Origin: Glycomyces luteolus
GTDB lineage: Bacteria > Actinomycetota > Actinomycetes > Mycobacteriales > Micromonosporaceae
Reading direction: 5' to 3'
DNA length: 64,000 bases
NCBI RefSeq assembly: GCF_027622875.1
Contig: NZ_JAPZVP010000019.1
Coordinates: 42,761-106,760 of the forward strand
The notes under the pieces: generated by a model
Seen by the model: only the letters and a program-made list of their open reading frames with translations
Databases searched by the model: none
Told to the model about the DNA's origin: nothing
Program-made: the position numbers and the translations under genes
Shown: piece by piece, positions 45,862-55,099 of the stretch
Layout: the number at the start of each line of letters is the position of its first letter
How positions within the stretch are numbered: position 1 is the first letter of the stretch

Positions 45862-47328
45862 TTAGAGGGAGGCGCGGGCCGCGCGCAGGCGCGCGAGGCT
45901 CACGTCCTTGCCCAGGAGCTCCATCGACTCGTACAGCGGCGGCGACACGGTCTTGCCGCTGATCGCCACCCGCACCGGACCGAAGGCCTTGCGGGGCTTG
46001 AGGCCCAGGCCGTCCACGAGCGCGGCCTTCAGGGCCTCCTCGATCGCCCCGGTCGTCCAATCGATGCCCTCGAGCGACGCGATCGAGGCGTCCAGCACCT
46101 GCGCCGCGTCGTCCTTGAAGGTCTTCTTCGCGCTGTCCTCGTCGAGCTCGACCTCGGTGCCGCAGAACAGGAACCGCAGCATCTCCACGGCCTGCGAGAG
46201 CGTCGCGCAGCGCTCCTGCACGAGCGGCACGGCCACGTCGAGCACATGCGACTGCTCAGCGGTGACCTCCGCGCCCAGCAGCCCCGCGTCCTGGAGGCGC
46301 GGCACGAGCAAGCCGATCAGCTCCCCGGCGTCGACCGAGCGGAAGTGGTCGGAGCAGATCGCGTCGAACTTCTTCTCGTCGAACCTCGCCGGGTTCGACT
46401 TCACGTCGTGCAGGTCGAAGGCCTCGAGGAACTCCGCCACCGTGAACACGTCGCGGTCGCCCGAGATCGACCAGCCGAGCGTCGCCACGTAGTTGAGCAC
46501 GCCCTCGGGCAGGTACCCGGCCTCCTTGTATTGCAGGAGGTTCGAGCGCGGGTCGCGCTTCGACATCTTCTTGCCGCGCTCGTCCACGATGAGCGGCAGA
46601 TGCGCGTACTCCGGCTCGGCGTCGGCGATGCCCAGCTCGACCAGCGCGCGCCACATGACGATCTGGCGCGGGGTCGAGGGCATGAGGTCCTCGCCGCGGG
46701 TCACCATGTTGACCTTCATGATCGCGTCGTCCACCGGGTTGGTGAGCGTGTACAGCGGCGAGCCGTCGCCGCGCGCGATCACGTAGTCGGGCACCGTGCC
46801 GGCCGGGGTGGTCACGTCGCCGCGCACCGCGTCGCGGAACGTGATGTCCTCGCTCGGCATCCGCATCCGGTACACCGGGTTGCGGCCCTCGGCGCGGAAG
46901 GCGGCCTTCTGCTCGTCGGTGAGGTCGCGGTCGAAGTTGTCGTAGCCGAGCTTCGGGTCGCGCCCGGCGGCGCGGTGGCGGGCCTCGACCTCCTCATTGG
47001 TCGAGAACGCCTCGTAGGCGTAACCGCCGTCGAGCAGGCGCTTGATCACGTCGGCGTAGATGTCGAGCCGCTGCGACTGCCGGTAAGGCGCGTACGGCCC
47101 GCCGATGTCGGGCCCCTCGTCCCAGGTCATGCCCAGCCACGAGAGCGCCTCCAGCAGCTGGTTGTAGGACTCCTCGGTGTCGCGCGCCGCGTCGGTGTCC
47201 TCGATGCGGAACACGAACTCGCCGCCCTTGGCCCGGGCGTACCCCCACGAGAACAGGCAGGTGCGCACCAGGCCCACGTGCGGGGTCCCGGTCGGGCTGG
47301 GGCAGAAGCGGGTGCGGACGTTACTCAC
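45862..47328 (-). CDS. gltX: glutamate--tRNA ligase
   Basis: This enzyme charges tRNA-Glu. The 488-residue class I synthetase has the HIGH-type motif PSPTGTPHVGL, the RIEDTDAARDTEES block, the KMSKR motif (KKMSKRDPRSNLLQY) and the C-terminal anticodon-binding helical domain. The GTG start overlaps the FAH-family gene by 8 bp, an order common in Actinobacteria. Confidence 0.95.
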   Translation of the reverse strand: MSNVRTRFCPSPTGTPHVGLVRTCLFSWGYARAKGGEFVFRIEDTDAARDTEESYNQLLEALSWLGMTWDEGPDIGGPYAPYRQSQRLDIYADVIKRLLDGGYAYEAFSTNEEVEARHRAAGRDPKLGYDNFDRDLTDEQKAAFRAEGRNPVYRMRMPSEDITFRDAVRGDVTTPAGTVPDYVIARGDGSPLYTLTNPVDDAIMKVNMVTRGEDLMPSTPRQIVMWRALVELGIADAEPEYAHLPLIVDERGKKMSKRDPRSNLLQYKEAGYLPEGVLNYVATLGWSISGDRDVFTVAEFLEAFDLHDVKSNPARFDEKKFDAICSDHFRSVDAGELIGLLVPRLQDAGLLGAEVTAEQSHVLDVAVPLVQERCATLSQAVEMLRFLFCGTEVELDEDSAKKTFKDDAAQVLDASIASLEGIDWTTGAIEEALKAALVDGLGLKPRKAFGPVRVAISGKTVSPPLYESMELLGKDVSLARLRAARASL

Positions 47329-48103
47329 TGGGAACCACCTTGTTGGACAGTGTGCCGATACCGGCGACGGAAACGGAGACGGTCTCGCCGTCCTGGATCG
47401 GGCCCACGCCCGCGGGCGTGCCGGTGAGCACCACGTCGCCCGGCAGCAGCGTCATCACCTGCGACACGTAGGCGACGATCGCGGCCGGGTCGAAGACCAT
47501 GTCCTTGGTCGAGCCGAGCTGCCGCACCTCACCGTTGACCTCGCAGCGGATCTCGGTGTCGGCCATGTCGACCTGCGGCTCGGTCTCGATCCACGGCCCG
47601 ATCGGGCAGAACGAATCGAAGCCCTTGGCGCGCGTGAACTGCACGTCCTGCTGCTGCAGGTCGCGGGCGGTCACGTCGTTGGCGCAGGTGTAGCCGTAGA
47701 TCGCGCCCTTCGCGGCCTCGCGGTCGAGGCCGCGGGCGCCGTGCAGGCCGATCACGACGGCCAGCTCGGCCTCGTGCTCGACCTGGTCGGACACGGCCGG
47801 GAGCCGGATGAGCTCGCTCGGGCCGATCACCGAAGTGGACGGTTTGAGGAAGAGCAGGGGCTCCTTGGGAACCTCGTTGCCGAGTTCGGCGGCGTGGTCG
47901 GCGTAGTTGCGCCCCACGCAGACCACTTTGGACGGGAGGATCGGGGCGAGCAGCCGCACGTCCTCGAGCGCCCAGCGCTGGCCGGTGAGCTTGATCTGCG
48001 CGAACGGGTGGCCCTCGATCTCGGCGGCGGTGGCGCCGGGCCCCTCGCCTTCCAGGACGGCGAACGACATGCCGGTCGGTTGAGCGATCCGCGCGATCCG
48101 CAC
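47321..48103 (-). CDS. fumarylacetoacetate hydrolase family protein
   Basis: The 260-residue FAH-fold protein has VVCVGRNYADHAAELG, EAELAVVIG (metal-binding Glu), GYTCANDVTARDLQQQD, FDSFCPIGPWI and LLPGDVVLTGTPAGVGPIQDGE. Related enzymes hydrolyse acylpyruvates or decarboxylate/isomerise catechol-pathway products. In this conserved position before gltX the physiological substrate is unclear. The start is GTG. Confidence 0.88.
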   Translation of the reverse strand: MRIARIAQPTGMSFAVLEGEGPGATAAEIEGHPFAQIKLTGQRWALEDVRLLAPILPSKVVCVGRNYADHAAELGNEVPKEPLLFLKPSTSVIGPSELIRLPAVSDQVEHEAELAVVIGLHGARGLDREAAKGAIYGYTCANDVTARDLQQQDVQFTRAKGFDSFCPIGPWIETEPQVDMADTEIRCEVNGEVRQLGSTKDMVFDPAAIVAYVSQVMTLLPGDVVLTGTPAGVGPIQDGETVSVSVAGIGTLSNKVVPSE

Positions 48104-48234
48104 AGTCGGCCCCTCTCTGAGACTGGTTTGAGCTTGCGGCCTCAGCTTAGTTCGGGGTCGGGGCGCGGTCGACGCACTATGGGGCGGAGCCCGGTCAAAT
48201 CACGCTGCCGCGCGAGCGCGGCCAGTGCAGCGCG

Positions 48235-48576
48235 CTAGCGCACGAGCAGGAAGATGCCGCCGATGAGGGCGGAGCCGACGAGCGCGCCGACGACGATGCC
48301 CATGCCGAGGCGGCGGACCTTGCCGAACATGCTGATGAAGAAGCCCAGCACGCAGGTCAGCGGCGCGGCCACGAGCAGCGACAGGGCCGTCGCACCGAAG
48401 CGGACCTTGAGGGTCTCGCCGAGGTCGCCCACGAGCACGAAACCGAACGCGAAGGCCGCGATCACCAGGATCACGAGGCCGAGGAGGAAGCCGGACATGA
48501 AACGGCGGCGCCCATACACGGCCGAATCCGCGGCCATGGCCGCCGCGCGGGCACGATCGGTCTTGTAGGAAGTCAC
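48235..48576 (-). CDS. small membrane protein of unknown function
   Basis: The 113-residue protein has a basic cytoplasmic N-terminus (YKTDRARAAAMAADSAVYGRRR) and three predicted hydrophobic segments (GFLLGLVILVIAAFAFGFVLV, ATALSLLVAAPLTCVLGFFI, GMGIVVGALVGSALIGGIFLLV). The start is GTG. No family is recognised. A short GC hairpin (48207-48222) follows the stop. Confidence 0.7.
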   Translation of the reverse strand: MTSYKTDRARAAAMAADSAVYGRRRFMSGFLLGLVILVIAAFAFGFVLVGDLGETLKVRFGATALSLLVAAPLTCVLGFFISMFGKVRRLGMGIVVGALVGSALIGGIFLLVR

Positions 48577-48757
48577 ACGGCAACTCTAGTACGGCTTCAC
48601 CAACCGCGCGGTCACGGCATTCACCCGGCGCCGGGGCCCGCACGCGCGCCAGGTGACGTCTCCTTTGGAAAACGCCGAGCCGCGGCGAAACGGGTTCAGG
48701 GCGTGACGCGCCGCCGTGAATGCCTCAAGCGCCGCATCCTGCGTGCAAGACTGCCGT

Positions 48758-49900
48758 ATGCGCCGTTTGACCACACTCTTCGTACTGCTCGGGGCCCTGT
48801 TCATCGCGCAGGCGCCCGCCGGAGCGATCGATTCCAACCTGCCGCAGTCGTCCGCCTCGTTCAACGACGAGGTCTACAAGGTGGACTACCACGGCGACAT
48901 CGTCTACTCGGGCGGGGTATTCACCCGCGCCCGCAACACCGACGGCACCTTCGCGAGCCGCACCTATCTGGCGGCCGTGAACTCGGCCACGGGGGCGCTC
49001 CTGCCGTTCGCGCCGGTCCTCAACGGACCGGTCCACGAAGTCAAGACCGGCGGCGACTACCTGTACGTCGCCGGGAAGTTCACCGAGATCAACGGCGTCG
49101 CCCGCTCCCGCGTGGCCCGCTTCCGGCTCGACACCGGGGAACTCGACACGACCTGGAACCCGAGGCCCTCGGCCACCGTGTACGCGATCGAGCCGATCGG
49201 CTCCACGGTCTACCTGGGCGGCACGTTCAGCAACGTGAGCGGCTTCGCCCAGCCGGCGCTCGCGGCCGTCAGCGCCGCCGACGGCGCGCCCGTCACGGGA
49301 TTCACGCCGAAGGTCGCCGAGGGCGCGGTCCGCGACCTCCAGTACGGCCACGATCGCCTGTACGTCGCGGGGGCGTTCACGATGATCGAAGGCGAGAAGA
49401 AGTACGGGAAGCTCGGCGCGGTCAGCCCGTCCACGGGCGCGGTCGACCCGACGTTCGAGTCCAAGGTGTACGTCCTGACCCGCGAGATCGAGGTCGCCGG
49501 GGACCGCGTCTACGCGGCGCTCGACGGGCGCGGCGGCGAGGTCCGGGCGCTCACGCGCAGCGGCGCGACGCTCTGGTACCAGGCCGTCGACGGCGGCATG
49601 CAGACCGTCGAGGTCTGGGGCACCACCGTCATCGGCGGCGGCCACTTCGACAAGGCCTGCGTCACCAACCACGCCGGTCCCCAGGGCCAGTGCGTGGACG
49701 GCGTTCGCGCCCAGCGCGGGAAGCTCCTCGCGGTCGACATGAACGGGAAGCTGCTGGACTGGAACCCGGCCGCGAACGGCATCATCGGCGCCTGGGACGC
49801 GACCGCGAACCCGTCGGGCGCGAACCTGACCGTGGGCGGCTCGTTCACCACCTTCGGGAGCGGCACCCATGTGCAGAAGCGCTTCGCGGTCTTCGACTAG
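48758..49900 (+). CDS. secreted beta-propeller-like repeat protein
   Basis: The 380-residue protein has a Sec signal (RLTTLFVLLGALFIAQAPAGA) and repeated blades of about 45 residues: VYSGGVFTRARN, LYVAGKFTEINGVARSRVARF, VYLGGTFSNVSGFAQPALAAV, LYVAGAFTMIEG. This delta-60/beta-propeller-type pattern is found in secreted actinobacterial proteins that probably bind ligands or surfaces. The ATG at 48758 puts the signal peptide at the N-terminus. Function is unknown. Confidence 0.8.
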   Translation: MRRLTTLFVLLGALFIAQAPAGAIDSNLPQSSASFNDEVYKVDYHGDIVYSGGVFTRARNTDGTFASRTYLAAVNSATGALLPFAPVLNGPVHEVKTGGDYLYVAGKFTEINGVARSRVARFRLDTGELDTTWNPRPSATVYAIEPIGSTVYLGGTFSNVSGFAQPALAAVSAADGAPVTGFTPKVAEGAVRDLQYGHDRLYVAGAFTMIEGEKKYGKLGAVSPSTGAVDPTFESKVYVLTREIEVAGDRVYAALDGRGGEVRALTRSGATLWYQAVDGGMQTVEVWGTTVIGGGHFDKACVTNHAGPQGQCVDGVRAQRGKLLAVDMNGKLLDWNPAANGIIGAWDATANPSGANLTVGGSFTTFGSGTHVQKRFAVFD

Positions 49901-49912
49901 CGGGGCGACGCC

Positions 49913-49946
49913 AAAGGGCCCGACACCTCACGGTGTCGGGCCCTTT
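49913..49946 (+). terminator. rho-independent terminator
   Basis: A 15-bp perfect stem (AAAGGGCCCGACACC with GGTGTCGGGCCCTTT) with a TCAC loop ends in a run of five T. Confidence 0.9.
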
Positions 49947-50061
49947 TTCACTGCCTGCCGCACGATCGGCGCGGTTCAGGCGCTGGCCCGGTCTCGTGGA
50001 CCGGGCCGTGCTGGTGCCGCGCGGCGCCGCTGGTGGGACGCCGCACGGGGTCGGTAGGAGT

Positions 50062-51708
50062 TCAGGTCTTCGAGTGCCCGCGGCGGTTGAGGCCGTACGC
50101 GAGGCCGTCGGCCAGCGCGTTCCAGGAGGCCTCGATCAGGTTGGGGGCCACGCCGACGGTGGTCCACTCGGATTCGCCGTCGCTCATGGAGACGAGGACG
50201 CGCGTGACCGCGTCGGTGCCCTTGGACCCGGCGAGGATGCGGACCTTGAAGTCGGAGAGCGTGAGCTCGGCCAGGCGCGGGTGGCGGGCGGCCAGGGCGC
50301 TGCGCAGGGCCGCGTCGAGGGCGTTGACCGGGCCGTTGCCCTGCGCGGTGGCGATGACGCGTTCGCCGTCCACGTCGAGGCGCACGGTCGCTTCGGCGAC
50401 AGTGACCGCGGTGGGGTCGTGGTCGACGATGACGCGGTAGGTGTCGAGTTTGAACGGCCGGGGGAGGCCGCCTTCGACTTCGTCTCGGACGAGCAGTTCG
50501 AAGGACGCGTCGGCGGCCTCGAAGGACCAGCCTTTGGACTCGAGTTCCTTGACGCGCTTGGTGATGCGGTCGAGGGCGGCTTTGTCGCCGGAGAGGTCGA
50601 TGCCGAGTTCGCGGCCCTTGAGTTCGACGGAGGCGCGGCCGGCCATCTCGGTGACGAGGATGCGCATGTCATTGCCGACCACGGCGGGGTCGACGTGGTT
50701 GTACAGGGCCGGGTCGGCCTTGATGGCGGAGGCGTGGATGCCGGCCTTGTGCGCGAACGCGGCGTGCCCGGTGTAGGGGGCGTGCTCGTCGGGGATCATG
50801 TTGGCGATCTCGGCGATCGCGTGGGAGATGCGGGTGAGCTGCTCGAGGCCGCCCTCGGGCAGGACCTTGAGGCCGAGTTTGGTCTCGAGGTTCGCGATGA
50901 CGCTGAACAGGTTCGCGTTGCCGGGGCGTTCGCCGTAGCCGTTGGCGGTGCCCTGGACGTGCATGACGCCGGCCTGGACGGCGGCGAGGGTGTTGGCGAC
51001 GGCGCAGCCGGTGTCGTTCTGGGCGTGCATGCCGAGTCGTACGCGCTCGCTCGGGAGGACCGCTTCGAGGCGGGTGCGCAGGTCGGTGACCACGGTGGTG
51101 ATGTCGGAGGGGATGCTGCCGCCGTTGGTGTCGCACAGGACGACCGCTTCGGCCCCGGCTTCGAGCGCGGTGCGGACGACGAGGCTGGCGTATTCGGGGT
51201 CGTGGCGGAAGCCGTCGAAGAAGTGCTCGCAGTCGATGAAGACCTGTCGGTCGTGCTCGCGGCCGGTGCGCACCGAGTCGGCGATCATCGCGAGGTTCTC
51301 TTCGGGGGTGGTCTTGAGGGCCTGCTCGACATGGCGCATGTCGGACTTGGCGACCAGGCAGAGCACGGGGGCGCGCGAGTCGAGGAGGGCCTGGAAGCCC
51401 GGGTCCTCGGCGGCGCTCGAACCGGCGCGGCGGGTCATGCCGAAGGCGACGAGCTTGGCGTGCTTGAAGTTCAGTTCTTCGGCTGCGCGGGCGAAGAACT
51501 CCGTGTCTGAGGGGATCGCGCCGGGCCAGCCGCCCTCGATGTAGTCGACGCCGAGCTCGTCGAGGAGTTCGGCGACGGCGAGCTTGTCGGCGACGGAGTA
51601 GCGGAGGCCCTCCATCTGCGCGCCGTCACGGAGCGTGGTGTCGAAGACGTGGAAATCCCCGCCGCTCTTCGCAGGTTCGCTGCCCGTTTGCGGATCTGGT
51701 TGCGTCAC
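50062..51708 (-). CDS. cimA: (R)-citramalate synthase
   Basis: CimA condenses acetyl-CoA with pyruvate to citramalate, the first step of the threonine-independent route to isoleucine. The 548-residue protein has an HMGL-like TIM barrel (VFDTTLRDGAQMEG, metal-binding GMHAQNDTGCAVAN) and GTANGYGERPGNANL. The C-terminal LeuA-type regulatory domain lies at about 430-540. The EGGWPGAIPSD and FKLDTYRV spellings place it with CimA rather than LeuA. The GTG start follows GGAGCACCAA. It lies behind a leader-peptide attenuator. Confidence 0.88.
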   Translation of the reverse strand: MTQPDPQTGSEPAKSGGDFHVFDTTLRDGAQMEGLRYSVADKLAVAELLDELGVDYIEGGWPGAIPSDTEFFARAAEELNFKHAKLVAFGMTRRAGSSAAEDPGFQALLDSRAPVLCLVAKSDMRHVEQALKTTPEENLAMIADSVRTGREHDRQVFIDCEHFFDGFRHDPEYASLVVRTALEAGAEAVVLCDTNGGSIPSDITTVVTDLRTRLEAVLPSERVRLGMHAQNDTGCAVANTLAAVQAGVMHVQGTANGYGERPGNANLFSVIANLETKLGLKVLPEGGLEQLTRISHAIAEIANMIPDEHAPYTGHAAFAHKAGIHASAIKADPALYNHVDPAVVGNDMRILVTEMAGRASVELKGRELGIDLSGDKAALDRITKRVKELESKGWSFEAADASFELLVRDEVEGGLPRPFKLDTYRVIVDHDPTAVTVAEATVRLDVDGERVIATAQGNGPVNALDAALRSALAARHPRLAELTLSDFKVRILAGSKGTDAVTRVLVSMSDGESEWTTVGVAPNLIEASWNALADGLAYGLNRRGHSKT

Positions 51709-51786
51709 TTGGTGCTCCAGGTTTCTGTACTTATCGGTCCGGCCGCCGCGGGGCCTACCTGAACGTTCGTTTGCCCTGAACGAAAA

Positions 51787-51812
51787 AGACCCCCTGCGGG
51801 CGCAGGAGGTCT
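51787..51812 (-). terminator. attenuator terminator in the cimA leader
   Basis: On the minus strand AGACCTCCTGC and GCAGGGGGTCT form an 11-bp stem with one G-T wobble and a 4-nt loop, followed directly by TTTTT. It lies between the leader peptide and cimA. Just upstream, 51813-51824 is complementary (11 of 12) to 51845-51856 inside the leader peptide coding region, an alternative stem that encloses the leader stop codon. Confidence 0.8.
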
Positions 51813-51830
51813 GGCGTTCGGCGGGGGCAT

Positions 51831-51884
51831 CTAACGACGATGCTCCGCGGAACGCCCGCAGCTAATCACGAGCTGGAAGGTCAC
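51831..51884 (-). CDS. cimA leader peptide with Leu-Val-Ile codons
   Basis: The GTG-started 17-residue peptide is MTFQLVISCGRSAEHRR. Consecutive Leu, Val and Ile codons are what ribosome-mediated attenuation of branched-chain amino acid genes needs. Actinobacterial ilv/leu leader peptides of this style (LVIS/LVVS..GR) are known to me. A -10-like TACTAC ends five bases before the GTG, so the mRNA may be leaderless. The terminator lies 18 bases after the stop. Confidence 0.72.
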   Translation of the reverse strand: MTFQLVISCGRSAEHRR

Positions 51885-51989
51885 GAAAAGTAGTATGCCA
51901 CCGGCGGTGGTCGCGAGCCATCATTTCCCATATCCTGGGATTCAGTGTGTCGCGTCGTTTCGGGCCGAGCGCTTGCGCGCCTTGCCCTC

Positions 51990-52733
51990 TCACCAGTCCG
52001 CTCGCAGCACGCGGCGGCGCTGCCACCACAGCATGAGGGCCGCGCCCCCGGCGAGCGCCACGGCGCCGGCGCCGATTCCGATGCCGAGGCCGGCGCCGGT
52101 GGTCGGGAGGGCCGGCTTCGGTGAGGCGGACTCGGCGGCGGCGGCAGCAGCAGCAGAAGCCGGTGATTCGGCTTCGAACGACGGATCGGGCACCGGCGTG
52201 ATCTCGTTCGGCGGCGGCGTGGCGGTCCCGGACTCGGTGAGCCATTCGTGGAAGTGCATGCTGTCGCTCGGGTCCTCACGGACGGCCAGCACCTCGGCGC
52301 CCTCGACGGCGTCGGAGCGCTCGTGCAGCCCCAGGAGGTAGTCCCCCGGCGCGACGAAGCGGAAGTCCCGGTGGCCGGGGTTGTCGTAGACGATCGTCCA
52401 GCTGTGCGCGTCCGCGCAGTCGGCGAGCGACACGTGGGCGGTCGCACCGCCGCCAGTGTCGGCGACGAGGCACTGCCCCGAGCCCCGGTGGATGATCTGG
52501 TACTCGCCGAGGTCCTGCATGTCCGCCTCGTCACCGCCGAGCTCCCAGAGGTCGCCCTCATCGGTGAGCCGCGGGACCCCGTCGACCACCGCCATCGGCA
52601 GGTCCGGGTGGTCCTTGAGGAACAGCTTGACTCCGCCGTCGGGCACAGGCACGGACTGGGCGTGAGCGGGAGCGCCGACGGCCAGCAGGATCGCGGCCGA
52701 GACCGCGGCGGCATTGAGCAGAAATGTCTTCAT
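51990..52733 (-). CDS. LPXTG-like cell-wall-anchored protein with ricin-like central region
   Basis: The 247-residue protein has a Sec signal (FLLNAAAVSAAILLAVGAPAHA). The central region (QIIHRGSGQCLVADTG, HVSLADCADAHSWTIVYDN, FRFVAPGDYLLGL) resembles a ricin-type trefoil. A Ala/Ser/Pro spacer, LPTTG, a hydrophobic helix and a WWQRRR tail follow. The LPTTG-helix-basic order is a sortase sorting signal, so it should be covalently linked to the wall. No sortase gene is in the window. Confidence 0.8.
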   Translation of the reverse strand: MKTFLLNAAAVSAAILLAVGAPAHAQSVPVPDGGVKLFLKDHPDLPMAVVDGVPRLTDEGDLWELGGDEADMQDLGEYQIIHRGSGQCLVADTGGGATAHVSLADCADAHSWTIVYDNPGHRDFRFVAPGDYLLGLHERSDAVEGAEVLAVREDPSDSMHFHEWLTESGTATPPPNEITPVPDPSFEAESPASAAAAAAAESASPKPALPTTGAGLGIGIGAGAVALAGGAALMLWWQRRRVLRADW

Positions 52734-52787
52734 CGCTGAATTACATCAAATGAGACAAACTTACCTTTAGGCCCATAAGGACGGCGG

Positions 52788-53582
52788 TCAGCCGGCCGCC
52801 GGAGGCCCGACGCTCCCGCGGATCTCGCTCGCGGCGTCTCCGGCCGCCCGCAAGCGGTCCGCGGCATCGGTGAGCAGGTCCAGCGTCTCGTCCGAGTGAT
52901 GCGCCGACAGCGCCTGCTGCAGGCCGATCGAACCCGCCAGGCACTCCCCCGCCGCGCTCACCATGTCCTCATAGGCGGCCACGCCGGTCTCGAGGCGCTC
53001 CACCATGCGGTCCAGATTCGCGCCCAGACCGGCGCGCTTGACCTCAGGCGCGATCGCGATCGCCGCCTCGACGTCCTTGACGCCCAGCGCGAGCCGGTAC
53101 AGCTCCCGCCCGGCCTTCGACGCCCCCGCGAGGATCGCGACCGCCTCGTCGTTCCCTTCGAGGCGCTTCGCCATCTGCTCCGCGGCGACCGACGCCCGCT
53201 CCAGCCGCTCGTACGGCTGCAGCGCCCGGCTGCGGCGGAACTGCGCCCGGATGCGCCCGCGCCGGATGGCCTCGGCCGTCTCACCGAACAGGCCGCGCGC
53301 CTCCTTCGAGAGCTGCGCCGGACCGTGCAGCTCCAGCGACGCCCGGTCAGCGGCCGGGATCGCTCGCGCGAGCCGTCGGTAGTCGAGCCAGCGGACCACC
53401 GCCATCGCCGTCGAGAACCCCGCCACCGTCACCCAGATCCCGTCCGGCGCCCCCAGACCGGCATAAGGCACGAAGAAAGCGCTGCCAGCGGCAGCGCCTC
53501 CCGCGGTCGTGGTCCAGGACTTGGCGGAGGACAAGCGGGAACGCAGGCGCTTCAGTACGCGCTTGCGGTCCTTCGCGTCCAC
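52788..53582 (-). CDS. pspM: phage-shock envelope-stress protein PspM
   Basis: The 264-residue protein has two hydrophobic segments near the N-terminus (GAAAGSAFFVPYAGLG and DGIWVTVAGFSTAMAVVRW) and a long helical cytoplasmic C-terminus. In mycobacteria PspM (Rv2743c) is the membrane partner of PspA, and the order clgR-pspA-pspM is the same here. It starts GTG, 15 bp after pspA. Confidence 0.8.
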   Translation of the reverse strand: MDAKDRKRVLKRLRSRLSSAKSWTTTAGGAAAGSAFFVPYAGLGAPDGIWVTVAGFSTAMAVVRWLDYRRLARAIPAADRASLELHGPAQLSKEARGLFGETAEAIRRGRIRAQFRRSRALQPYERLERASVAAEQMAKRLEGNDEAVAILAGASKAGRELYRLALGVKDVEAAIAIAPEVKRAGLGANLDRMVERLETGVAAYEDMVSAAGECLAGSIGLQQALSAHHSDETLDLLTDAADRLRAAGDAASEIRGSVGPPAAG

Positions 53583-53597
53583 CGTCGGCCCCCCAGG

Positions 53598-54461
53598 TCA
53601 GCTCTTGGTCGTGTCGGCCTCAGGCTCGGCCGTGCCCTCGTCGTTGCCGAGGGACGCGCGGATGTCAGCGAGGCGGGCGTTCGTGACCGACTCCTTCGAC
53701 TCGATCGCCGGGCCCCCGGTCTTGCCGCCGGAGAGCTGCTCGCCCTCCAGCGAAGCGCGGATCTGGTCAAGGCGCGAGGCGCCGGCCATGTCCCGCGTGG
53801 CGCGGTTGACCTCGAGGAGGCGGCCCTCCACCGAGTTCGAGGCGAGCTCGGCGCGGCCCATCGCGCTCGCGTAGCGGCCCTCGATCTTGTCGCGGATCTC
53901 GTCGAAGTTCGGCACGTTGCCGGGGGCGGCGGTCTGCGACATCGACTCGAGCGAGGAGGCGATCGTCTCCTGCATCTTCGCCTGCTCGAGCTGGCCGAGC
54001 AGCTTCGTGCGCTCCTGGAGCTTCTGCTGCAGGATCATCTGGTTGTTCTCGACGGCCTTCTTGGCCTGGTCCGCAGCGGTGAGCGCCTGGTCGTGCATCA
54101 CCTTCATGTCCTCGAGGGACTGTTCGGTGGAGACCAGCTGACCCGCGAGGATCTCAGCGGTGGACTCGAACTGCTGCGCCTTCTGCTCGTCGCCCTCGGC
54201 ACGGGCCTTGTCCGAGAGCACCAGGGCCTGGCGGGCCTGCGCCTGCAGACGCTCTACTTCGGCCATCGAGCGGTTGAGCTTCATCTCCAGCTGGCGCTGG
54301 TTCCCGATCACAGAAGCGGCCTGCCCCACCAACGCCTGGTGCTGCTTCTGCGCTTCCTCGATCGCCTGCTGGATCTGGATCTTGGGGTCGGCATGCTCAT
54401 CGATCTTCGCACCGAAGAGCGCCATCATGTATTTCCAGCCCTTGACGAACGGATTGGCCAT
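53598..54461 (-). CDS. pspA: PspA/IM30 family membrane-stress protein
   Basis: PspA is an ESCRT-III-like protein that coats and stabilises stressed membranes. The 287-residue protein has an N-terminal amphipathic segment ([15 protein letters not shown]), then the long coiled coil ([36 protein letters not shown]...) and a C-terminal extension. The upstream 148 bp would carry a ClgR-controlled promoter and contain a 17-bp dispersed repeat. Confidence 0.92.
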   Translation of the reverse strand: MANPFVKGWKYMMALFGAKIDEHADPKIQIQQAIEEAQKQHQALVGQAASVIGNQRQLEMKLNRSMAEVERLQAQARQALVLSDKARAEGDEQKAQQFESTAEILAGQLVSTEQSLEDMKVMHDQALTAADQAKKAVENNQMILQQKLQERTKLLGQLEQAKMQETIASSLESMSQTAAPGNVPNFDEIRDKIEGRYASAMGRAELASNSVEGRLLEVNRATRDMAGASRLDQIRASLEGEQLSGGKTGGPAIESKESVTNARLADIRASLGNDEGTAEPEADTTKS

Positions 54462-54486
54462 TATCGGGGTCCTTCCGGTGCTCCTT

Positions 54487-54503
54487 GGCGAAGCTTGCGA
54501 GCC
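54487..54503. repeat. 17-bp dispersed quasi-palindrome, copy 3
   Basis: GGCGAAGCTTGCGAGCC, 26 bp upstream of the pspA start. It differs from copy 1 at one of 17 bases and shares its flank (AT.AATGTG.TC). Confidence 0.5.
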
Positions 54504-54609
54504 ATAAATGTGTTCAGCAACGCCGACATGCCTCTAGTGTCGGACATCGGCGCCACACGCGTGGGACAGGGTGACGCCTCAATCGCCAAAACTACATCAT
54601 CGGCGGTTT

Positions 54610-55044
54610 TCAGGCCGCCGCGCGGACCACCGAATCGGTCACCTCGCCACGCCGGTGCCGAGACCGGACCTGCGCGATCGAAGCGGGCGCGGCCGAGAGG
54701 GCACGACGGCGTCGCGCGGCCTCCTCCAGCACCTCTTTGGAGGGCGCCGCCTTGTCCCGCGGCAGCGGCAGCACCGCGACCTGACGGCCCTGAGACGACT
54801 CGTCACCGCGCTCATGGACGGCGACCTCGCGCGAGACCTCCGCCAGCACCTCGGACAGGCGCACCTGCAGCGCCCCGCACACCGAGGCCAGCAGCTCGCT
54901 CGAAGGCTCCTTGTGGCCGCGCTCGATCTCGGAAAGATAGCCCAGGCTCACATTGGCCTGCTTCGACACGTCCCGCAACGTCCGCTTCTGCGCGCGGCGT
55001 CGGCGCCGCAGGGTCTCTCCCAGCAGTTCCCGCAACAACACCAT
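54610..55044 (-). CDS. clgR: ClgR-type transcriptional activator
   Basis: The 144-residue XRE-type protein has the helix-turn-helix RTLRDVSKQANVSLGYLSEIERGHKEPSSELLASVCGAL. The C-terminus LSAAPASIAQVRSRH..VTDSVVRAAA resembles the ClgR tail recognised by Clp protease, ending in small hydrophobic residues. ClgR activates clp and psp genes after envelope stress. The ATG at 55044 follows GGAGGAG, so the 10 residues upstream are not used. Confidence 0.88.
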   Translation of the reverse strand: MVLLRELLGETLRRRRRAQKRTLRDVSKQANVSLGYLSEIERGHKEPSSELLASVCGALQVRLSEVLAEVSREVAVHERGDESSQGRQVAVLPLPRDKAAPSKEVLEEAARRRRALSAAPASIAQVRSRHRRGEVTDSVVRAAA

Positions 55045-55099
55045 AGGATTCTCCTCCGCGCCGCGATAGCTCACATGAGCTTAGGTGGGTCCAGCAAGC

